Part shown: positions 33,218 to 45,146 of the stretch, piece by piece
Layout of the letters: each line of letters begins with the position of its first letter
Numbering within the stretch: the first letter of the stretch is position 1
Assembly (NCBI GenBank): GCA_014529385.2
Contig: CM043969.1
Span: 69,879,176 to 69,943,175, forward strand
DNA from: Adiantum capillus-veneris
Taxonomy: Eukaryota; Streptophyta; Polypodiopsida; Polypodiales; Pteridaceae
Length of the DNA: 64,000 nt
Reading direction: 5' to 3'
The notes under the pieces: generated by a model
The model's input: only the letters and a program-made list of their open reading frames with translations
Database searches by the model: none
What the model was told of the DNA's origin: nothing
Program-made: the position numbers and the translations under genes

Positions 33218-34660
33218 CTAGTCCTTTCCTTTCGGTGGTGGTATAGTTTTCTTTACCATATTCAACTGTCGACTAGCATAAGAAATAGGAAAATAAATTT
33301 TTCCGTCTCCTGGTTGAGCTAGTATACATCTAATAGCAAAATTGGAAGCATCTACATGTGTATGGAATATCTTATTCCAATCTGGTGCTTTCGGTATTGG
33401 AGTTGACGTGAGAGCTTGCTTAAGCTTCATGAAAGATTCTTCACACTCATCAGTCCATTCAAAGTGTGTAATCAAGCTATACATGGGTTTTTCAATTATA
33501 GCGTACATGTAAATGAATCGTTTGTAGTATCTACAATGTCCCATGAAGGCTGGAACCCCCTTGTCTGTTGTCGGTCTAGGTAAATCAACAATAACATGAA
33601 TTTTATCCATATCAGTAGCTATGCGATACAATCAACTTTTGGCTGACCCCAAAGATCAACATAAAACTACCTTTGCAACTGAATGGGATATTTTTGCCTA
33701 TCGGTTTATGCCTTTTGGGTTAACTAATGCTCCTGCCACCTTCCAAATATTGATGAGCCATGCTTTTAAAGAATATCTTCAAAATTTCTTGGAAGTATAT
33801 ATGGATGATCTATGGGTACATTTATCAATCCGGGCTGATCATTTTGAACACCTCAAAAAGTTATTCAAAAAATGTAGACTTTATAGAATTTGCTTAAATC
33901 CTTAAAAGTGCACATTCATGGATAGACAAGGAAAAATTCTTGGACATATTGTGTCTAAAAATGCCGAAAAGCCATGTAAAAAGCTGTAAGATTCTTTTCC
34001 TGCAACTCGTTCTAAAACATACTCAGTGATTGGAAGAGGAAAGTTGTCTCTAACGGTAGCTGCATTCACTTTCTTGAGATTTGACACACACTCGTAATTT
34101 TCCATTTTTCTTGAGTACTACAACAATTGGAGACACCCAATCTGTGTGTTCAATTTCATAAATGAATTGAGCTTCCTTTAGCTTTTCTATCTCTTCTTTG
34201 ATATTTCTGACAAACGTTTCATTATATGTGTATGGACTTTGTCTACTTGGTTTTGCATTGTCTCTCATAGATATGGTATGTTGACAGATTTTGGATCAAC
34301 ACCCTTGAGATCCTTATAAGACCAAGCAAAGATATCTCGGTATTCTTTCAGTAGTCTTAGCAAAATCTCTTCATCTTCTTCCGTCAGGTCATTTGCAAAG
34401 TAGGTAGGTCTAGGCTCTTTCCCTGGAGTTCGGCCAGATATATCTTTTTCATGTTTTCAGGTCCTTGTAGTTTTTTGACAGGTTGTTCGACTATGGATTT
34501 TCGGTCTTGGAGAGTATATTTGTTGTAATGGGATGGAACGCTCATTACATCTTTACTATCCTCCTCAGTGGGTTCCATTTTCGTTGTATATATCTCCTTC
34601 AGAGCTTTTTTCAACTCTTGATATTTCTTTTTTCGTTCAACCCATGTCATAGCTTAGTTC
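33218..34660 (-). pseudogene. Reverse transcriptase region of gypsy element C2
   Basis: Minus-strand blocks: pre-RT (34050-34650), SPIVVVLKKNGKLRVCV near 34110-34150, LKKVNAATVRDNFPLPI near 34045-34090, and post-RT MGHCRYYKRFIYMYAIIEKP (33480-33560). The central part with FGLTNAPATF and YMDD is on the opposite strand because 33625-33963 is inverted. C1 shows the uninverted order. Frameshifts also occur near 34120. Confidence 0.85.
33625..33963 (+). other. Inverted segment inside C2 reverse transcriptase
   Basis: This 339-bp block reads as RT on the plus strand (FMPFGLTNAPATFQ, then VYMDDLWVH) while both flanks read as RT on the minus strand. Reverse-complementing it restores collinearity with C1 at 12485-12750 (for example GTGTCTAAAAATG at the right end matches the C1 text at 12490-12505). 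The ends join cleanly to flanks that match C1 on either side. Confidence 0.92.
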
Positions 34661-36860
34661 TTATCTTGGTGTTTCGGTTTCACTTGAGTTTCCTTTGTCG
34701 TTTTTCTCAATGTTTTCAACATTCCTTGTTTTTCGTTTAAAAGATATCTACCAGTGACTTTGTCATTGACACAATCATGTGCATCTATCTGCATTACAAA
34801 CTGTGTTCTACTGGAGACTGATGGCATATGTCTAGCTTTCAAGTTTTTTGTGTCTCTTTTGCTTCTATACCATTTCTATCTTCTTGGTTTCTGGTCAGGA
34901 AAGTCAAAAAACTTTTCCTCCTCTCCTTTCATAAGTAGTTTAGCTCTCACATGTACTTTTTCTGACCCTGAATCATCTTAGGAGGTAGTTGAATGTTCTT
35001 CTAACTCATTTGTTGCATCATAATAGAGGTCAAAAAAGACTTGTTGAGATTTCATGAAGTCCTTGGATTCTTGAATTTAGTCTTCAACGTGAAGGGTTGA
35101 AATCATTTGTATAGGAATTATGTCATAGCCATCCTCATTGCAAAATTGAGTAGGCATAGACATATTCACACATACATCCATTGTTGCTAAAATTTGAGTC
35201 CACTCAAATGGCTCAAACAAATGCTCTAGAAATGGTTCACTTACATAGGCTTCGTCTGTGCAATCCCTTTCTAAGATACATTCTTCTCATTTTAAGCTCC
35301 CGTTTTTTGAGGCTCCACACATCCCAATAGGAGTGTCTTTGTTCAACCAAGATGGAAGCTTAGTTTCAGCCGAAGAGACTGAATCGAATTCTTGTATGGG
35401 TGTTTTCATGACATCTCTATAAGTGTGTTCTTTTAGATCTTTGTTATTGATCCCACTTGCTTCAAGTACATATAATTGTTTCCCCAATCTTGGATGAGTT
35501 GTACTTGTCGCATGAAAGGTCTTCCCAATATGATTTCGTAATTGAGTTTCTTATCTACTATGGCAAAAGTGTGTTGATATTCAATCCACAGGAATTAACT
35601 ATCACTTTTTCAAGCAGTCCTAAGGGTTTTTCGATATGTCCATCAGTCAATTGCAATTTCATTCAAGTTTGTCTAGTGGCTAATTGTCCCCAGGATTCCC
35701 ATACTGCTTTTGTGGCTATGGCTATCCCTGCTCCACTATCCAGTATTGCCATGGTTTCTATGTCATTATATCTAACTAGAAGGGTTGTGTTTTCTTCTTC
35801 ACCTTCGTAGGATTCTCCGGCTTTGTTCATTAGAACAGATCTAATCTTTTTGTTATCCATTTCATGTTTCAATTTTTCCAATTCTTTTGTGAATAGCCCT
35901 GTTATTCCCACCTTCTCTAGAGTTTTATGTAGATCATTCCATAAAAATGACCTGATTTTTAGAAGTTCTCCTAAATTAAGCGTGCATTGGATGGGTATAG
36001 ACATGATTGAATGGATGTTGTCTACTTCTAGGGTCTGTTCCACTCTTTTTACGTGAGTGGTTTTACACACTATGGATTCATCTTCATTACCTCCCAAGTA
36101 AGAGGGTAGTGTTTTCAAGGTCAATGGCTTAGACATTCCTGAAGCTTCACATCCGCAATCCCCATACAAGGATTGTACATCCATGTCCATATCAGGAGGT
36201 AGGTTGTCTAACCTCCTGATAGGAGCTGACTTCAGAGTTAAGCTCCCATCATTAATCTCTCTAACTTTTTTCCATAAGTGTCCTAGCCAGTCTTCTTTTA
36301 CGAATGGAATTTCTTCTAAGGCATCTTCGATGTCCGGCACTATAATTTCTGGCTCTTTTGTTTTAAGGTGGGGTTCTACCACCACTTCTGAATTTTCTTT
36401 GTTGGTTTCTACCACAAGCTCCTCAGGTTCTGCCATACTTTCGAGCTTGGATTTTGTTTTTCCAGCATCTCTTGAGTAATTCTTACCAAATTTTGATAAG
36501 CTTCAAGCTTAGCTGCTTCCATGTCTAGAGAAGGATAGTTTTTCCATTTGTATTCCATGTATTAGCCTGCTTTCAGTCCTCCTTGGTAAGCTTCCAAGGC
36601 TGCATTAATTGGCTCAAAAATTTTGTCTACCAAAATTAATCCTCCAGAATTCACGGTGGTTTCCTTGATTTTGCTTCCAGTTTCTTTCACTTTTTCCTGG
36701 AATAACTTCTTTTCTTTCTCTTCGATTTTAGCCCTTTGTTTTGTTTTCTCATCTCATACCTTTTGTTTCTGCTTCTCTTGGTCTTTTGAGAGGAAAGTTT
36801 TGTATTCTCTCAGTCATCAGAGGAGTTATGTTTCTTTTTCTTATCCTGGGCTCTGGTGAT
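34661..36860 (-). pseudogene. Protease and linker region of gypsy element C2
   Basis: A 257-codon frame (35663-36436) holds the acidic linker and the protease core ETMAILDSGAGIAIATKAVW near its end (35700-35765). The linker to RT (34700-35490) contains LPSWLNKDTPIGMCGASKNG. It matches C1 at 13.5-15.3 kb piece by piece. Stops near 34980 and shifts near 35500-35600 break it. The D-S-G triad core is intact here. Confidence 0.8.
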
Positions 36861-39246
36861 TACCTTGATTGGAATAATCGATTCACTCCAGATGAGCTAC
36901 TAGGTATCACTTGGACTACGTTCATTACTGTTTTTCCCTTGTTTGAAGGATTTTTTGGACAATCTTCAGGGAAGTGTCCTCCCTTTTTGCAACATTGTAT
37001 GCAAAGCTTCAACTGGCTTGAGGCTTTTGTCAAGCTTTGGACATTCGTTTTTCCAATGATCATCTACACCACAATTATGACAGTTTTTAGTTCTTGGCTT
37101 AATCATAAGTCTTACCATTGGAGGTCTAATATCTTGATTAGCTATGTAATACATTGGTGCAAGCTCTGGTGTAGTATAAGTCACAGGTTCTTCCATTGGT
37201 GGTGGATGTGAATTATACCAATCTCCTTCTACCATTACTGTAGTTGGACTAGGCAGCATAAGGTGTAACATGCACTAGTGCTTGTTCATCTATGACTCCC
37301 TCAGGATGCATGTACTTTACAGGCACTGCATTATGTCCTGGATATAGAGGTTGTTGACCCAACATAAGCTGAGGTCTTTCCATACCCATCAGCAGTCTTT
37401 GAGCTGGGGCCATATTAGGCTGACATCTGTACATGGGTTGCCCTTGTGGTCTCACAGGCATGTATTGAACATTCCCATCATACTTTGGTTGGTAATAGCA
37501 CTCATTGATCTCATGGTTGGTCCATTTACCCTCGATTGCATCCCTTTTCGTAGCCTAATTGGTTGTCCCTGTTGAGGTATCCCTTGCCCTGGTCCCCTCA
37601 TAGGTGATTTTTGCATGTTATTCATCATGTCATTCATCCTTTTGAGCATGTCTTCTATGGTCGAAAGCAGTGCTGCAACAGTCACTCCCACTTGTGCTGG
37701 TTTGGTGGATGTTATTTTCTTGCTTTGGTTATCCTTGAGGACATCTTCTTCATTGAAAATATCACAATTTTCCCCTAAGTCAATAGCATCTGACACACAC
37801 TCTTCTAGGGTCGTATGCTTCTTGCTATACAATATAGCATGAAGTTCTTTGTTTAGCAGTCCCTCTAGAAACAATGAAACAAGTCTTTCTTCTACATGTA
37901 TCTCTAGCTCTGGGCATCTTGCAATGTATTGCTTCATTCTAGTTGCACAATCCCTAACAGACTCACCTCGTATCTGTTTGAACCTATAGATTTGAGCTAT
38001 CGTATTATGTTTGATCCCCATTTTGGAACAAGTAGCTACAAATCCTTGAGCTAATGTATTCAAGTCCATGATTGACCTTGGTGGAATGTTTTGGAACCAT
38101 GTCAATGTTTTCCCTTCTAATGTAATTCCAAACCCCTCGAATTGAGTATGGAAATCAAATATGTGTTCTGCTCTTAAAACGTGCTTAAAGCTTGCTAAGA
38201 GGTCATATGGATCCCCAAATCCACTATATTTTATGACCCATTTTTGAAAATCAGCTGGTCTGACACGTCTATTTGGTTCAACTCCCGGTCTCTTGGCAGT
38301 TGGTCCTGTTTCGGTCCTTCAAACCAGTCTATTGGAAATAGGGACTCATGTAGCCCTGGACTAGCTTTAGTGTCACCTGGTTTTCTTCGTGATGAGGTGA
38401 TTTTTGGTTTTTTAACATTACTCTCAAAAGATGTCTCGCGGAGGTCATCTCTTGGAATAGTTTCTGGTCCTTGGCCCAATATCCAATCCCTTATGGAGTA
38501 CCCTTGGTATTTGGTTGTTCCACCTCCTCAGGAGTCATCATAAAAAAGTTGTTGATATAACAATCCCTAAACAGGTAGGTTGATAGATCTATTGAACCCT
38601 TATCTTTGATCTTGAAGATATAGATGATCTTCATGGGTGTTAGTTGTCCTGATTTGGCATGAGAATTCCATAGAATATTCTTGACATTTCTATCCTCCCA
38701 ACAATAGACTCCGATCCTAGAATTATCTGTACTAAGCCGTTTTAAAGGCTTCAAATAAACTTGATCGTATTCCTCGAATTCTAAAGTTGGTGGTCCTTCT
38801 TTTTGCGCCATATTTAGAATTATGGTATTTACCTCTAACCCCCATTTGTCTATCACGTCAAAGTTTTCAACTTGTAAGTATTGAGCTCCCTTTCCATCTA
38901 TGTACATTTTTGCTTGTTTGTTTGCCCTGATTTCCTCTTCAAACTCAATACCATGGTCATTAATGCGAAAAGCATGCTCTTCATTAGGATCCAGGTAAAC
39001 CTGAGCTCGTGGCGAGTTGTCTTATAAAAAGAGAGTATATGCTTATAACGCACTCTCATTCCAGTTTCTGAGTGAGTCGAATAGGAAGACATTTCGAATG
39101 TTAATTCTGAAAAAAGTATCTGAGACTTCTTCAAGGATAGTGGTCAAGTGCTCGCCTTGATTAACATTCTCTTTGGTGGATACTCTACTAGTGGTCTCTC
39201 CAAATATGCCTTGGTTTCCTAGTATACGACTAGATCTAAGGTTCAT
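36861..39246 (-). pseudogene. Gag of gypsy element C2 with two zinc knuckles
   Basis: ATG 39246 starts MNLRSSRILGNQGIFG, as in C1. The gag core is in a 217-codon frame at 37452-38105 (TWFQNIPPRSIMDLNTLAQG). Zinc knuckles are CHNCGVDDHWKNECP (near 37040-37085) and CIQCCKKGGHFPEDCP (near 36965-37010). A Pro/Gln/Met-rich stretch lies between core and knuckles. Frameshifts near 39110, 38490 and 37270 inactivate it. A MITE-like insertion abuts the start codon. Confidence 0.8.
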
Positions 39247-39253
39247 AAAGACT

Positions 39254-39500
39254 CTTGAGGGGTTCACTATGTGTAAAACTACCATATCACGTGCATTCAA
39301 AACATATTTGTAAAATGCCTTATCTGTGAATTTTGTTAAGAATATAATGTACCCTTTCCTTTTAAAATCTGTAAGTTTTTTTCAAATTTGAAAAAATAAT
39401 GCCCTTTTGTATACATATTTATGTAAGTTTCAAGAACTTTAAATACCCTTCTGTTGAACTCATGTGATAGGTTACATTCTTATTAGGTGACCTCCTCGGG
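39254..39500. mobile_element. 247-bp MITE-like insertion with 8-bp TSD
   Basis: TAAAGACT occurs at 39246-39253 and again at 39501-39508, flanking 247 bp that are absent from C1, which has TAAAGACT once (18072-18079). The ends are weakly inverted (CTTGAGGGGTTC against the complement of the other end, CCCGAGGAGGTC, 8 of 12). It has no coding capacity. An 8-bp duplication is typical of hAT transposons; the class assignment is inference. Confidence 0.75.
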
Positions 39501-39508
39501 TAAAGACT

Positions 39509-40817
39509 TGTAAAACCCTGGATATAGTACTTACCATCGGATTGACTTGTTGTCAATTTCTTCCACTTAAACTTGATTGCAACTTCTATCAAGCTGTCAA
39601 TTCCTTGTCTGCAACCTGATTCCTGTATCAATTTGGATCAAGTTAGCTATTCTTTCACAAAGACTGCGCACTTCTTGCTAACTATTGTGACTGGTCTACG
39701 TATATCACTTCAAATCGAGCTAATTGAGACAACATTTGAGACTTTCAGATTCCACTTTTGCAAAAATCAAAAGACTAATCTGCAACCTAGAAACTAAGTG
39801 AACATGTACCAATTTGGATCCAATTGAACCCAAAATTGCCCAATGGCCTAATATTATGTTGGTCTAACATTGTACAAGTTCAAAAGTCAAAAATGGTGTC
39901 TCTATGTAGCAATAGTAAATAATCTCGATTATTTACTTTTCTCAATTTTTTGCACTTTTTGGCTTGATTTACCAAGTATACAACCTGTTATGGTCCTTGG
40001 ACAATTTTCACTAAGTTTGGATAAAATTTGTTCGAGTTATCAAGTGTTTCGTGTCCACTTTTCAAAATTCTGGCTGAAGTCTCACTTTTGTGATCCAAAT
40101 TTCGCCAAAATTGATTTGTGTTGTCTACATGATATGCTTGACCTGGTGGTATACTCAAATGTGCAAAATTATCAATTTTTGAGCAGATGTAAATAATCGC
40201 GATTTATTTACTCCAGCTATTTTTTACAAGTTTTTGTCCCAATCTTGACACAGATCTGTTATCTCAACTTTAGCCAAGTTTCATCAAGTTTGGACAATTT
40301 TTGTTCAAATGGTCATCAATTTTGTATCTGCAGATTGACTTTGCAAATCTTGCCCTAATTTTCAATCCAATGATCCAAATGTTACTAAATTTGTGATTGT
40401 GGGCTTATTATAACATGATAAAGCTAGTGGTATGCTGACTTGGTCAAAAAAGTTGAAAAATAGGATAGATGTAAGTAATCACGATTATTTACTGCTGAGA
40501 AATTTTTTTCATCTTTTTGGTCAAGTGAGCATGTACACATGTCTATCACATCAATATAAGCTTATGAATCAAGTTTCATTGAGTTTGAACAAATTTTTTC
40601 CAATTTACACTCAAGTTCTCAAAAGTCAATATAAAATTTAGTTTCTACTAAGTTTTTGGTCAATTTGGTGATCCAAATTCTATGGTCCTTTACAAAAGTT
40701 GTGTGTACACATGCATAGAGTCTCTGGTATCAACCTTGGAGCTAAAAGTAAATAATCGCGATTATTTACTTTATGCGGTTAAAATGAACACTTTTTTGAA
40801 CTTTTTCACTGGGCAGT
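39509..40817 (-). repeat. 5' leader of C2 with palindrome array (left part)
   Basis: Non-coding leader homologous to C1 18080-19341. Palindrome copies are at 39915-39936, 40189-40211 (one T inserted), 40471-40492 and 40748-40769 (perfect 22 bp). The leader is split by element E and resumes at 43423-44006, which holds only a half-site near 43487. Confidence 0.85.
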
Positions 40818-40822
40818 CTTTT

Positions 40823-41125
40823 TGTTGAGATAGGCATGGGACATCCCTCTACACCTCATTTCAGTTGATGTTGACACCTTAGTATATTTGCTATAAACAC
40901 AAGAATGAGCCAAGTCTACCAACCGTGTAATATCAAGGCCTATAAATAAATCCTTGTGTTGTACATATAAGCTATGCAATATATGATATTCTACTTTTGT
41001 ATGTATTTCTATTTGTCCCTTTAATGATCGTGCACCTTTCTTTAAGTGTGTAAAGCTCACTGTGTAACAATGGAGCCTTTTACTTACAAGCCTCCTTGAG
41101 CTTCTTCCCTTTCTCGATCCCTACA
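40823..41125 (+). repeat. 5' LTR of element E
   Basis: It starts TGTTGAGATAGG and ends GATCCCTACA, 303 bp. A TATAAATAAATCC box near 40940 fits a promoter. It agrees with 43115-43417 throughout except about four substitutions. Confidence 0.95.
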
Positions 41126-41127
41126 AC

Positions 41128-41139
41128 TGGTATCAAAGC
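41128..41139 (+). promoter_or_regulatory. Primer binding site of element E
   Basis: TGGTATCAAAGC differs by one base from the canonical initiator tRNA-Met complement and starts 2 nt after the LTR. Confidence 0.9.
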
Positions 41140-42043
41140 CTGTTAGCATTATCATTAGCTTAGCAATCTTCTACTCATTCCATAGATATCCTATTTGCCC
41201 ACTCTTTATCAATCACACACTCATTTAAGAGCTCATTAAGGTTCTTATTCACTCTCCTAAATCGAGGGAAATCAGCCCCGCTAATTGAAGAAAATCGAGA
41301 GCACAACTTTGAAATACTTCAATTGGCCATCATGGATGCATTCTACACACTAGGGCGCCCCATCCTACAACCTCCGATCGCACAAAAACTGCCACGGATT
41401 CAAGCTATGATTTCTTGCTTACTTCATCTTCTCGCAAATCAGCCTTGGTGGATGCGATCTACAGCCCAAAACGCCCCCCCTTGTGCTCCCCGATCAACCA
41501 CAACTGCAAAAATCGACTCCTCATGAAAGCAACGGCTTCTGCTCTCAGCTGCGCCATTTTCTAAAGCTTTAAGGAGTTCTCGAGTTTTTTTTTCACCTAT
41601 TTGATCTTTTGGCTTCACATTAAGGTTGTTTGTTTTTGGCGGCCGTTTCCCACAATCAAAAATCAAAAAATCCTTTGCAAGCGTACACATAGCACCATAG
41701 GATTCTCATCTCGTGGCAGCTCGACAACATCGACAACACTCTTCACAACACATAGCAACAAGCGACAAGCTTTTTTGTACAAAGTTTTTTTTTAAAAGCT
41801 TTTGTAAATTCCCTACAAGTAGCTAGTGCAAAGCAGATATTCAAAGCTCTCCTTCGACTTCAAGGCTAAACCTTCTTTGTTTGTGAAGAGGAACTTTGCA
41901 AATCCTACTTGCAAAGAGTGACTTCGCAAGTTAAGCATAATCCGGCATTCATATTACCTCCTGTAAAGGGCAAGACACTGCTATAGAAATAGTATCTCTA
42001 TTGGTAAGACTGAGACCCTCTACATTTGGAACCACTTTGCATC

Positions 42044-42940
42044 ATGGGAGAGAAAGGGATTGAAAAATTCAATGGAGACAGTTTCCACACTTGGCAGACC
42101 AAGCTGCGAGGATATCTTATGAAAAAGAAACTATGGTCTGTTGTAAAACCGAGAATAAGCGAACCGTCCACTTCTGTTGAAGGCACTCTCACTAGAGCCC
42201 AAATCGCACAAGCACAAGCTAAAGATGAACAGGCACTCGGAATAATTATCACATCATTGCATGATAATTATGTGCATTTTACAGATAGATGTACCACTGC
42301 AATCCAAGCATGGGATATTTTGGAACATAACTTCCGTGCTAAACAAAAGCAAAGTAACATTAGCTTAAAGAAAAATATTTACAAACTTACTATGCTTCAA
42401 GAGGAGGATGTTTCAAGCCTTGTTAATAGACTACTGAGCATAATCACGCAGCTCACTTACATTCAGTGCCAAGTCCCGAAAGAAGATCAAGTCGATGTGC
42501 TGCTAAGTGCTCTACCTGAAAGTTTTGACAACATAGTAACAGTCTTAGATCAAAAGGAACCCATACCTTCTCTGCAATATGTTACAGGGGCAATCCATGA
42601 AGAAGAAAAGAAAAATAAGAAGAAATCTGAATCAGTGGGAGAAGCTTATTTTACATCATCATCATCATCATCTAGGGCGTCATCATCATTACCTAGATTA
42701 AATAACAAGAAGTGTTACGAGTGTGGCAAGCCTGGACACTTCTCCAAGGACTGCTACAAGAACAAATATTGTAGCAATTGTGGCATCAAAGGTCATCCAC
42801 CATCAAAGTGCCAAGGAAGCAACAAAAATAGAGTCAATCTTGCAGAAGGAAAGGACGGAGATACAGATGAACAGGAAGAGAATTGTCTCCATGTGAGTGC
42901 CGCCCCCAACTACTTTTGTGAATATACTGATGTACTGTAA
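42044..42940 (+). CDS. Copia-type gag protein of element E
   Basis: An intact 298-codon frame starts at ATG 42044 (MGEKGIEKFNGDSFHTWQ); the open frame extends upstream but has no earlier ATG. Residues 1-190 follow the DUF4219/UBN2 capsid pattern of copia elements (WQTKLRGYLMKKKLW, AIQAWDILEHNF). A Ser-rich stretch near 205-225 precedes two CCHC zinc knuckles, CYECGKPGHFSKDC and CSNCGIKGHPPSKC, near 232 and 249. Two knuckles are more than the single one common in copia. The frame ends in an acidic tail with a stop at 42938. The protein would form particles and bind RNA. The 0.9 kb between primer site and ATG is non-coding leader. Confidence 0.92.
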   Translation: MGEKGIEKFNGDSFHTWQTKLRGYLMKKKLWSVVKPRISEPSTSVEGTLTRAQIAQAQAKDEQALGIIITSLHDNYVHFTDRCTTAIQAWDILEHNFRAKQKQSNISLKKNIYKLTMLQEEDVSSLVNRLLSIITQLTYIQCQVPKEDQVDVLLSALPESFDNIVTVLDQKEPIPSLQYVTGAIHEEEKKNKKKSESVGEAYFTSSSSSSRASSSLPRLNNKKCYECGKPGHFSKDCYKNKYCSNCGIKGHPPSKCQGSNKNRVNLAEGKDGDTDEQEENCLHVSAAPNYFCEYTDVL

Positions 42941-42965
42941 AATGGATAGTCTTCCACCTTCTCTG

Positions 42966-43112
42966 TTTAAGGGGAGGACTTCTTAGTCTGTGTGACACCA
43001 TGTACTGAGACCACTCAGTTTGTGTGACTACCTCGGTCTGTGTGACCATTAGCGTGTGTGGCTTTAGGTCTCGATTGAACTTCATTCAGTATAGTCCATG
43101 CCTAAGGGGAGG
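42966..43112 (+). promoter_or_regulatory. Two polypurine tracts flanking short repeats in element E
   Basis: AAGGGGAGG occurs at 43104-43112 directly before the 3' LTR, as a polypurine tract should, and again near 42968-42976 just after gag. Between them are three or four copies of a TCTGTGTGAC-like 10-mer. The second tract could be a remnant of a deleted pol end or an internal priming site. Confidence 0.75.
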
Positions 43113-43114
43113 AT

Positions 43115-43417
43115 TGTTGAGATAGGCATGGGACATCCCTCTACACCTCATTTCAGTTGATGTTGACACCTTAGTATATTTGCTGTAAACACAAGAATGA
43201 GCCAAGTCTACCAACCGTGTAATATCAAGGCCTATAAATAAATCCTTGTGTTGTACATATAAGCTATGCAATATATGATATTCTACTTTTGTATGTATTT
43301 CTATTTGTCCCTTTAGTGATCGTGCACCTTTCTTTAAGTGTGTAAATCTCACTGTGTAACAATGGAGCCTTTCACTTACAAGCCTCCTTGAGCTTCTTCC
43401 CTTTCTCGATCCCTACA
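43115..43417 (+). repeat. 3' LTR of element E
   Basis: A 303-bp copy of 40823-41125, preceded by a polypurine tract and followed by the target duplication CTTTT. Substitutions against the 5' copy are seen near 43186, 43315, 43347 and 43370. Confidence 0.95.
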
Positions 43418-44006
43418 CTTTTTATGAACTATTTTAAGCCTCGGAGTCTAGTCAAAACTTAATTTGGCCTAAAATGTCAAGGAAAAGTAAATAATCTGAG
43501 TTTTTGCAAACTCTTGAAAATTTTACCTCAATGTGTCCTTGAGCTTACCAACTAGTTTATACAACTTTTAAGCATACTCTCCAGTCGGACTGAGTGGTTA
43601 ACAGTCTTTTCATGCTATTTCTAACCGTAGACCTAAAATTCTACAACTTCACATAACAACTCACAATTGATTCTTTCGAAGAGAGCAATGTTCTGAATTC
43701 CACCTCGGATTCTACTTACCCTACTCCTAAGTTCTACTGCAATGGGGTTGTTTTTTATGGTTTTCTGAGCCTTGAACTTAAGACTTGTCTTATCCATCAA
43801 TCATTCTCAAAATCCTAATCTAATCCTAAAATCCTAAAGGCACTCAACAAGTAGGATTACTTCCAAGCTACCTCTACATAGCAAAAGACAACAATCTTAA
43901 CCTATGCAATTTTAAAAAGAAAGTTTTTACTCTAGCAGATCCTAGAGGAAGATAAAGGATAACTTCTCAAGACGCTCATGTTTTTCCCTAGTTTAGGTCT
44001 CTTTGA

Positions 44007-44024
44007 TCCCCTGCAACAGTGCCA
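44007..44024 (-). promoter_or_regulatory. tRNA-Asp-type primer binding site of C2
   Basis: On the minus strand it reads TGGCACTGTTGCAGGGGA, the homologue of the C1 site with different decayed positions. Taken together the two copies point to a tRNA-Asp complement. Confidence 0.8.
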
Positions 44025-44026
44025 AA

Positions 44027-44948
44027 TGTGGGACGAGTGTCTAACCTCACTCCTATCTTATTGCAGATGTAGCGAGAACCACGAATAAATTATCAATCCA
44101 TGGGACAAAGCTGACTCGACTAGTGCATAGAGGCTACAAGAGGTTGTCAATCTCTTGGAAAACAACAAACAACTCGCATCTAGCTCAAGATACACTCAAA
44201 TGACTGAAATCACCAAAAGCTAATCGCTCATCCACAAACAAATCACATCCATTAGAGCATCAAATGACATCCAAACGTAACAAAACTTCTAGAACATGTT
44301 TATAAGACCTAAGCACACATGGTTATGGTCTCAAATCTTACTTTAGGTCAAGTGTAAAAATCACGATTATTAACAGCAATGGATTTTTGACCTAGTCATT
44401 TTCGACCCAGAATGCATATAAATGCTTAGCAATGATGCCCCAATACCCCGCCTATACTTAGTTTTTGATTTTGAAGTGTAAATTCCTACTTATGATGAAA
44501 TTAGGTCGCAAGTCGACAACGCCGAAAGCTACGAGATACCATGAAATGCTTATGTCAATGCGTAGAGCTCTTACCTGCGGTTGCAACGCAACGGACGCGA
44601 CTGCAATGTGACAACCGGGGAGGGAGTAAGAAGCACGAGAAGGAGAGAAGTGAGCGTAGTTAGCTTACGCTCTGTATTTCATTATCCAAAACTTAATAAT
44701 AACTTTATAAAACTGGATTTTATACCTTAGCCAAGGTTTTTGGTGGTCAAAACTAATCATCTAGGAGCTCTAACTAAAGATAGGTAAAGACAACTTGATA
44801 CAATTTGGAAGCTTATAGCCCCGGCTCATCAATTACAAAGTTTATCCAAAAAATTGGAGTTATAATATTCTCGATTCATCAAAATAATAAATGTTTTTAC
44901 TAAATGAGAGCTCCGAAAAATGGTATCCAGGTTAGCTTGTTGCTAGCA
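44027..44948 (-). mobile_element. 5' LTR of gypsy element C2 (922 bp)
   Basis: Same ends as the C1 LTR (TGCTAGCA... and ...CCCACA on the minus strand) and similar throughout. One imperfect palindrome copy lies at 44355-44374. Outside, C1 and C2 differ at once (GAGAC against GATAA), which confirms the outer boundary. The matching 3' LTR is absent. Confidence 0.85.
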
Positions 44949-44997
44949 GATAAGCATTAAGGCATTGATTGAAAATGTACAGCAGGAGGATATAGGC

Positions 44998-45141
<144 letters not shown>

Positions 45142-45146
<5 letters not shown>

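Larger units (their letters stand above)
40823..43417 (+). mobile_element. Complete gag-only LTR retrotransposon E (TR-GAG type)
   Basis: The element is 2,595 bp with two 303-bp LTRs (40823-41125 and 43115-43417) that differ at about four positions by eye. It has a primer site, one open gag frame, a polypurine tract and the 5-bp target duplication CTTTT (40818-40822, 43418-43422). No protease, integrase or RT is present. C1 keeps the empty site (CTTTT once, 19342-19346). Gag-only elements of this kind must borrow enzymes from an autonomous copia element. Near-identical LTRs and the open frame suggest recent insertion. Confidence 0.95.
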
